A stretch of DNA of 64,000 nt from Gamsiella multidivaricata. Taxonomy: Eukaryota; Mortierellomycota; Mortierellomycetes; Mortierellales; Mortierellaceae. The stretch is taken from NCBI RefSeq assembly GCF_025024155.1, contig NW_026251715.1, positions 434,001 through 498,000 of the forward strand, read 5' to 3'. This document shows positions 56,553 to 64,000 of this stretch, piece after piece. Each line of letters starts with the position of its first letter. Within the stretch, counting starts at the first letter, position 1. The position numbers were made by a program, and so were the translations under genes. The notes beneath the pieces were generated by a model. That model saw only the letters and a list, made by a program, of their open reading frames with translations, did no database searches and had not been told where the DNA came from.

Positions 56553-59500
56553 ATGGATGTCGATTCTCAGGAACACAATCTACCATTGCAACAGAGCGAT
56601 CAGGTCGACGCCACGGAGGCGAATCTCAACGACCAATCATCGCCATCAAGGGGAGAGGTGCTAAAGATTCTGGATCAGACCATCCACGACGGCGGCGCTG
56701 TAAAGTACACGGTCTTATGGGCGAGCGGGGACACCTCAGAGGTAAGACGGATTTATTTCATTACTCGGTATTGTATATCTTGGACAACTGAACTTCACGG
56801 TTTCGGTCTCAGCCTGGGTGAATATCATTTCGACACGCCACTATACAGCGTTTGCAGAGGAAGAACAAAATCAGCTCCAGCAGAACAACGATGGATCTAC
56901 ACCTACGCATTTCAGTGATCTTCCCCACGATCAGATATATCCAACGGGTGGACCGTGTACGCTATGTATGCTGAGCATTATGCAGCCACCGCGCAAGAGC
57001 AAAAATAGGAAAAGGGGATCGGCTTAACTGAATAATCATAAAAAAAGGAGTGGAAAGCAAGGGATTAATAAGAAAGGGCAACGAAGAAGAGTGCAGTTGG
57101 GAATGGACGGAGAGCTCCGCGCGATAGAGAGGAGGCCAGTCTGATGACGCAAGAGCACATCAAGGGGTGAGCGAGGAAGGGTCCTAAGAAAGGGACGAAA
57201 TGCTTGGGGCTCCTCGCATCGTTGGTGTAAAGTACTGCTAATGCCCGCGCGATCCTACCTCGATTATGGGCCCCATCTTGGCGACATCTGGACATACTGG
57301 ACGCTGCTATCCGCCAGATACCACTATCCCAGTAGTCTCACTCGCCTTGTAGGGGCACTCGGCTAAGGGATCTCGTCAATTTTTCTTCTTGCAAGGAGAG
57401 AAAATCAGGGGCTAATGGCTTCGCTTGGATGTAATCTGGACCTCACCGCACCGCACCGAGCTCACGCTCCATTTGACGTCCGAACATTAACCATGAGCTA
57501 TGCTATCTTATTAGGAATCTGTCGAAGCGCTCGGCAAATGGGACGATCTCGTTCAGGAATACGAGCACAGCCAATTTTCTAAATCGGAGGTCAAGTCGCA
57601 TACGCCGTCACCGCCGCCAACACGAAAATCTGCTGCCAAGGGCGACAGCGACGCATCTAAACGGAGGTCCTCAGTAACAGCTCGACCCACAAGGACAAAA
57701 GCCAGAGCAAATGTGCAATACTACGAGGGTGAGGACTCTGATGACGGTGGTGAATACTCTGGATCGCGAAATACCAAGAAAGTGGCTAGCAAAGCAAAGA
57801 AAGCGACATCCAGCGGCGATGATGCCCAAGATCAGGATCAGGATACGCCTCCCACAACAAATCTCTCTGCACGCGGCTATCCCAGAAGAGCCCAGGTAAC
57901 TGTCAAGCCTCAGCCTTCTCTGGAGTCCTCAGACGATTCCTCAGAGGAAATAACACCCTTAAAAGCCAAGGGAGAGCGGAAGGCACCTTCAGCACCAAAG
58001 CCCAAAAAGACAATTGTCGCTACATCGACCGAGTCCGGCTTTGTTCAAGCACACCACCCTTTTTGTACGCGATGCGGCCAGCGCGGCGAGGTAACGAAGA
58101 GGAAAACAAAAAAGAAGAGTGACGATGAGGAGGACGACGAGCCTTTGGGGTCACTTTTGCTCTGTGAATGCTGCTCAGCAGGCTATCATCGGGCGTGCCT
58201 GAGAAAGACGTATACGGACAGTCTCATCGGAACTGGTTTTCGATGCGAGGCCTGCATCAAGAGCAAGGGCGCCGAATGTTTAGAGTGTCACGAGTGGGTT
58301 GGACGAACACCTTTGGCTACTGCAGCCAAGACACCCGATGCGGCCAAGATACCAGAGGCAGCTAAGCCAGCACCAATTCCAGCCACGGATGTCTCCTCAA
58401 CCGGCGATACACCGCTGCCGGATACCGCCAGTTCTCCCAAACAAGAGTCTGATCGAATGTCTGAAGGGACCAGTTGTGAAAAACCGAGCGACATGGAGAT
58501 TGACAAGGGCACTGCATCAGAAGAATCACAGCCAGATGCGGCCAAGCCTGCAGAACCGACATTAGATGCCGACTCGATCCTGTTTCGATGCTTTCGATGC
58601 ACATATACTGCTCACGACAGGTGTCTTAAGCCATTGTCAACCATGGACAAGGGGGTTGATAAAGCGCAGATCGTCAAGCATTATAGGAAGGACTGGAAGT
58701 GTCACCAGTGTCTAGAGTGGGACCGAGAACTGGAGCACATTCTTGCTTTCAGGGATGTCCCGTTTCGTAAAGCAGATTCGGATTCACAGGACGGCGATAC
58801 AGAGATGACTCCAGTCGACTCAGCCAAGTCGGAAGGAGGCACTGCTGCTGAAACAGGCACAAAAGATGGCAGCACGTTCCCACAACCACCGAACACTACA
58901 CGGGAGCTTCTTGTAAAGTGGAAGGCTATGTCGTATCGGAGGGTGACATGGGTGCCGTACTACTGGGTCTGTCAGGTTGTGTCGCCGGTCAAGGTCAAGT
59001 CATTTTGGAGGAAGACTCAGGGCCCAGCAGAGATCTCGGACGTAATACCGCAAGAGTGGACGCAGGTCGACAAAGTCTTGGATGTCGTCTTTGATGTTGA
59101 TTACGATGGAACGGAGGACGACATGGATGCTCTTGATCACATCCAAACTGTTTTTGTGAAATGGAAGTCATTAGATTATGATCAATGTAAGTTTCCATAT
59201 TACAGGCACAGGACCTGCGCTGAAATATACTGTGCGTGGATATTAATCCAAGTCTTTTTTTAATTAGGCACCTGGGATGATCCTGATGAGCCTGACAGTC
59301 CAGACTACCCTTCATTCAAACAAGCATTCAAGGACTGGTTAGCGGCACAAAAGATTCAGATCCCTGCACGAGCCAAGAAGGGGCGCTCAGGACCTCAGCC
59401 GAGACCATCGAATCAGGCTTCATTCGAAGAGTTGAAGGAACAGCCTACCTTCGTGAGCGGCGGTACCTTGAAGGACTACCAGATGGATGGACTCAAGTAA

Positions 59501-62500
59501 GGACTTTTGTTCTTGCTTTGTTTGTGCATCGCCTATGAATTTGTACGAAGAACGCTCTCGGTCTGACGAAGTCTTTTGTTTGCGTATGCTTAGCTGGCTA
59601 CGATATAACCACTGGAAGAATGTCAACAGCATTCTGGCTGATGAGATGGGTCTGGGCAAGACCATTCAAATGGTTGCGTTTGTGTCAACTCTCTTTCACC
59701 AGCTGCGCGCCTTTCCTTGCTTGATCGTCGTTCCCAATTCGACGTTGACAAATTGGGTTCGCGAGTTTGCGAAGTGGGCCCCTGATCTGCGAGTGGTTGC
59801 GTACTATGGTCCCCAGAACTCTCGCTCGGTTGTTCGCGATTACGAGCTCTTCCACCGAGGAACACAGGACCTCAAGTGTCATGTAGTCGTAACAACATAC
59901 GAGATGATTGTCAACCCTGTAGACAGTGCCATGTTCCGGAGAAATTCGTGGGAGTGCCTTGTGGTGGACGAGGGTCAGCGTCTGAAGAACGAAAACAGTA
60001 TGCTATTTGTCAAGCTAAACGAGCTGGTCATCGAAAATAGGGTCCTACTGACGGGAACGCCATTGCAGAACAACATCCGCGAACTGTTCAGCCTGATGAA
60101 CTTTTTGGATCCAGTAAAGTTCTCTGATGTGACGGAACTGGAGAAGAAGTACGAGAACCTGGACAAAGCCGCAGTGGAAGAGCTGCATGGAGTAAGTCGT
60201 TTGAAGTACTACTCGGGATCGCGATCGGATCGTATGACTCATCAGCAGATGAACCTAACGAGTGCTGCTTTGTTTAATCTGGGATTATAGCTGCTGAAGC
60301 CATTCTTTTTGCGCCGTACAAAAGATGAAGTGCTCAAAGATCTACCCCCCAAGGTATATTAATATAAAACCATATAATGTAGCCTATTGGTCTCCATCTT
60401 ACATCGCACCGACACTGACACTATGCTTTGGGATAATGTTACATTAGAGCGAGGTTATCGTGCCCGTAGGCATGTCTGCTCTACAAAAGGAGATCTACAA
60501 GGGTATCCTGGCGCGTAATCACAAGCTACTTCAGTCGATCACCAACCGAGGCGGGACTGCCAGCACCCGAAAGGCGTCGCTGCACAACATCTTAATGGAA
60601 CTTCGCAAATGTTTGAACCATCCGTATTTGATTGAGGGCGTAGAACCAAGGTACCTCGACACGGCGGAGCTGGTCCACAAGAGTCTGATCGAGGCAGGAG
60701 GCAAGTTGGAGCTGCTCCACAACATGCTCCCAAAGTTGAAGCAGAATGGCCATCGTGTGCTTATCTTTTCGACAATGACCCGGTTATTGGATATCTTGGA
60801 AGACTATCTCAATGGGGAGCGGTACAACTTTGTCCGGTTAGACGGAGGCACAAGCAGTAGTGATCGTCAAGCGAGGATCGACAAGTTCAACGCTCCAGGA
60901 TCGGACGTCTTTGTGTTCCTGCTGTCGACGCGCGCTGGAGGCGTCGGTGTGAATCTCGCTACCGCAGATACCATTATCATTTATGACGTCGATTTTAACC
61001 CTAAGGCCGATATGCAAGCCCTCAGTCGCGCTCATCGTATCGGTCAAAAGAACAAGGTCTTGGTCCTCAAATTCATGACACGAAACTCGGCGGAGGAGCG
61101 AATCGTGCAGATCGGCAAGAAGAAGATGATCTTGGACCATCTGATCGTGGAGCGAATGGAGGACGATAATTTGGACCCTGTGGATGTAGAGAGTATTCTC
61201 AAGTTTGGTGCCAAAGCTCTTTTCGAGGAGGACTCTACTTCTAACGAAGACCTGAAGTACGACGACGCCGCTCTTGAGGCACTACTTGATCGTAGCAAGA
61301 TTGAGCACACCTGGGACGAGAATGACAATGGTGAGACTAAGGTGAGCGGATTTGGCTTCGCAAAGGTCTGGACCGACACCAAGGGTCTAGTGGATGAGGA
61401 CATCCCGATCGACGCTCCACCCGAGACCGAGGAGGAGGGATTCTGGTCGACCTTGCTGCGCGATCGACTGGCCATGGCGTATGCTCAAGAGGAGGAACTT
61501 TTGGGTCGTGGAGCCCGTAGGAAGACGGTCCTGTCCTACGCAGAGAACGGCAATAACAACGAGAGTCCGCCCAACAAGAAACGCAAGGCTGGAAAGGATG
61601 TGCCCTCAAAGGAAGAGGAGGACTATATTGACCAGGAGATGGCAGGGTCCGACGTCGAGTCGGCTGAGTCGGACGAAGATGTTGATCCGAACAGCATCAT
61701 GAGTGAGTTGGATCTGAGCAGGCGATTGAAGAAGAACAAGATGGCAGCACAAGACCCGAACCAGTCTCCTATGCAGCCTGGCGACATGGAACTTATGGAC
61801 GAAGACGGTAGGCGGGGATCAGTGATCTTTGGGCCCGATGGCACTGTTCTTGGTCATGGAGGAAAAATCAAGAAGGGGCGCTTAAATCCTGGTTCGCCTT
61901 ATCCAATGCAGCCAATTCCCGGTAATATGCCGGGCGGAAGAAGTGTGTCAGCAATGGATGCAGCGAATAGGAAGGCAGGACGAAAACCCCAGCCGTGTCT
62001 CGTCTGTCACCGGAGCCACCGAGACCGTTGTCCAGAGAGCCAAGATATACCCCTAGTACTGGAGCGGAGACAGCAAATTGCCACCAGCAACTATCCAGAC
62101 AACTACAAGGCATTGGCATTGGCAACGCTGGACCGATTCTTGCTCGACAAGCAGATCACGCCTGCAGAACTACCAAAGGGAAGGGTGGCCAAGAGTCTCT
62201 CAGCCGCGGCCGCGCGACTCGGTGGGGCAGCCTATCAAGACAGTCTCCGGGCCATGTCGATCGGCAAGGCCTTTGTACCGACCATCACACCTGGTGCATG
62301 CATCGTGTGCAACCAAGTCCCATACCACATGCCCTTCAAGTGCCCAGAGATGCGGAATGTCCAGTTTATGCAGGAGCGGTGTCGATCGATCACATTGGAC
62401 CCCACAATCTCGGATTCCAAGAAGCAGGAGTATGTCTCGACCATCAAGGCCCTTATCTCCCGAGAGGCACCGCCATCTCGAAGCAACCCACCGCCCTCGA

Positions 62501-64000
62501 GCACCGTACCAAATTCACGACGCCATGGATCTTGGGTTGGCGGCAACGCAGGTCCAGGCCCTTCGTCTTCTCCGTCCACAAATACTTTGTCGCGAGGCGT
62601 TCCCCCGTCATCAACTAGTTCTGTGGCCGTGTCAGGGGCCCAGGCTAGCGGCGGACCGTCTGGACATGCATCCAAGCACTCTGGTGTGAGCTCGCGTTCG
62701 GGTGGTCACCATAGCCATACTCAGCACCAAGCATACACATCCCAGGTCCCGCAGCAGTTTATGAGTTCACGATCTAAGGACCAACACCATTCCTCCATGC
62801 CCCCGTCAGTTTCGGGGCCTGGAGGCGCACGGTCTGAAAGTCACCGGCAACGTGAGTATGGCGCGTCAGGGTACCAGCCACGAAGTGTACAGCAGCAACA
62901 CTCTTCAGCAACGCACTTGACGAGCGGCGCTCGTGAAAGCAGCAACTACCAGCCTCGCAAACCGGTTTACAGAAACGAGGATGGGTCTGCCTTGGTACCT
63001 TCCGGACGTGGCGGCGGATATGGATCGTCTTCTATGCACTCTGGATCTGGTGCACCACGTAGCGGACAGGAATACGGCCATGAATCGTCTCAAGGAATAG
63101 AGGCAGGATATGGTTCTGAGCGAGAGCGCATAAGCTATGGACACGTAGACGGCACGAGGCATGATGTGCACGCAGATCGTGAGAGGATGCATCATCATCA
63201 CGAAGGACGTGGGGAAGAGATGGCGCGCAGGCAGCATGAATATTCACAGACTGACAATGTAAGATATTGGATGGTAAGCATGGCACGCATTTCTTCAATG
63301 GTGCAATGTACTGATGTCTGTTCTATTTTTATATTTCAAACATTTAGGGCTCGTATGGTTCAGTTATGTCAGACAGGATAGGTCCTGATCGGGTCTCTCA
63401 GCACCACTCGGGTATGAACCACCACGGCAATGCCTCTCAATCTCACTCTTCACATCCTTATCAGGAGCACTCGAGCCACTCTTCTCAACATTACCGCCAC
63501 AGCAACAGCCATCATCATCATCAGCAACCATCAGCACAGCAACATGGACATGGGTCCTCTCGACCACGGACGGTTTCGATGTCCCCGCGTGATGACCATC
63601 GCGTAATTGGACAACAGCCAGTATCATCTTCACAATATAATATGGAGCGACTTGGGCCTCATTCACAGCAAGAGGGAGTGATTGATCTCGTCATGTCCTC
63701 TCCGACTTTAGAGGATCCACACCAGCCAGCGCAGCATCAACGACAAGGCCAGTCAGTCAACGGCGAGAGTGATCATGGACATGGATATGGGCATGGGCAT
63801 GAGCATGGCATGTTGAGCTCCCCAGAAAAAAGTCCGCGGATGGAGAGGAGCAAGGTGCATGATAGACCATCAGCAAAGGCAGATGTGCCCGAGGATATGG
63901 AGACGTACGGACAAGGCGGGTTGGTGATGGCAGCAGTTGAGACAGGGACGAGGACAGAGGGCTACCGCACGGAGACCGGGGTTGTTGGGTTGAAGGAGAA
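56553..64000 (+). CDS. Mi-2/Mit1-like CHD chromatin remodeller, 3' end beyond window
   Basis: Nuclear SNF2 ATPase that slides nucleosomes. Exons: 56553-56741, 57515-59186, 59268-59496, 59594-60191, 60291-60353, 60448-63258 (or 63273) and 63348 onward, all phase-consistent; it is open at 64000. Order: short N-part; PHD-type zinc region (CTRCGQRGE ... CECCSAGYHRACL ... CEAC) and a second Cys cluster (CFRCTYTAHDRC ... CHQC); two chromodomain-like blocks (LLVKWKAMSYRRVTWVP, FVKWKSLDYDQCTWDDPDE); the helicase with DEMGLGKT (I), VDEGQRLKN (II), LLTGTPLQNN (III), STRAGGVGVNLA (V) and QALSRAHRIGQ (VI); then two Cys-knuckle segments (CLVCHRSHRDRCPE, CIVCNQVPYHMPFKCPE) and a His/Ser/Gln-rich tail. PHD + chromo + SNF2 points to Mi-2/CHD3 and fission-yeast Mit1. 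Motif II is DEGQ rather than DEAH. Confidence 0.85.
56742..57514 (+). other. 773-base first intron of the remodeller gene
   Basis: GTAAGA donor at 56742, TTATTAG acceptor ending at 57514, joining SE to ESVEAL in phase 0. The second longest intron in the window; no exon-like content read inside. Confidence 0.65.

Noticed and set aside
1..64000. CRISPR arrays
   Set aside because: No regularly spaced repeats; all arrays seen are contiguous microsatellite or coding repeats, and the host is eukaryotic.

Overview
The window looks like nuclear DNA of an early-diverging filamentous fungus, most likely Mortierellomycota (Mortierella or a relative). The evidence is intron-rich genes with short GT-AG introns, fungal orthologues such as Swi1, Ceg1 and a VTC polyphosphate polymerase, and decayed members of repetitive families that I associate with Mortierella and Rhizophagus (Crinkler N-domains, XPG-like and TnpB/Fanzor-like nucleases). 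The genus call is inference. There are no operons, and no tRNA, rRNA or CRISPR was recognised.

Layout. 1-31 kb is mostly conserved housekeeping: the 3' end of S-adenosylhomocysteine hydrolase (1-991), RCC1 (1560-3188), the ARID subunit Swi1 (3910-9433), a 3.2-kb gene-poor gap, a 2H phosphoesterase (12634-13284), a SART3/Prp24-type U6 snRNP factor on the minus strand (13397-17328), a GATA_AreA-domain/Reg1-like protein with a 1.5-kb intron (19843-23280), an unnamed propeller-plus-coiled-coil protein on the minus strand (23649-26975), a single-pass membrane protein (27531-28493) and a prenylcysteine oxidase (28933-31147). A decayed copy of the prenylcysteine oxidase tail lies at 31622-31702. ARS2/SERRATE follows on the minus strand (31938-35031).

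35-45 kb is an accessory island of broken genes: a decayed repetitive-family gene (36031-38452), a truncated Crinkler N-terminal module overlapping it antisense (38534-39158), a PIF/Harbinger DNA transposon with tail-to-tail transposase and Myb-like ORFs, both carrying premature stops (about 40.0-42.85 kb), and a relic with an XPG/FEN1-like domain followed by a TnpB/Fanzor-like RuvC/zinc-ribbon domain (43035-44835).

45-64 kb returns to conserved genes: a small secreted protein (44969-45400, minus), the mRNA capping guanylyltransferase (46370-48485, minus), a small basic protein (49052-49415, minus), a VTC SPX-polyphosphate polymerase (51228-53882) and a Mi-2/Mit1-like chromatin remodeller running off the right edge (56553->64000).

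Several genes share nuclear RNA and chromatin themes (RCC1, Swi1, SART3, ARS2, capping enzyme, Mi-2-like), but nothing indicates that they form a functional cluster. The most unusual content is the composite XPG + TnpB/Fanzor-like relic.
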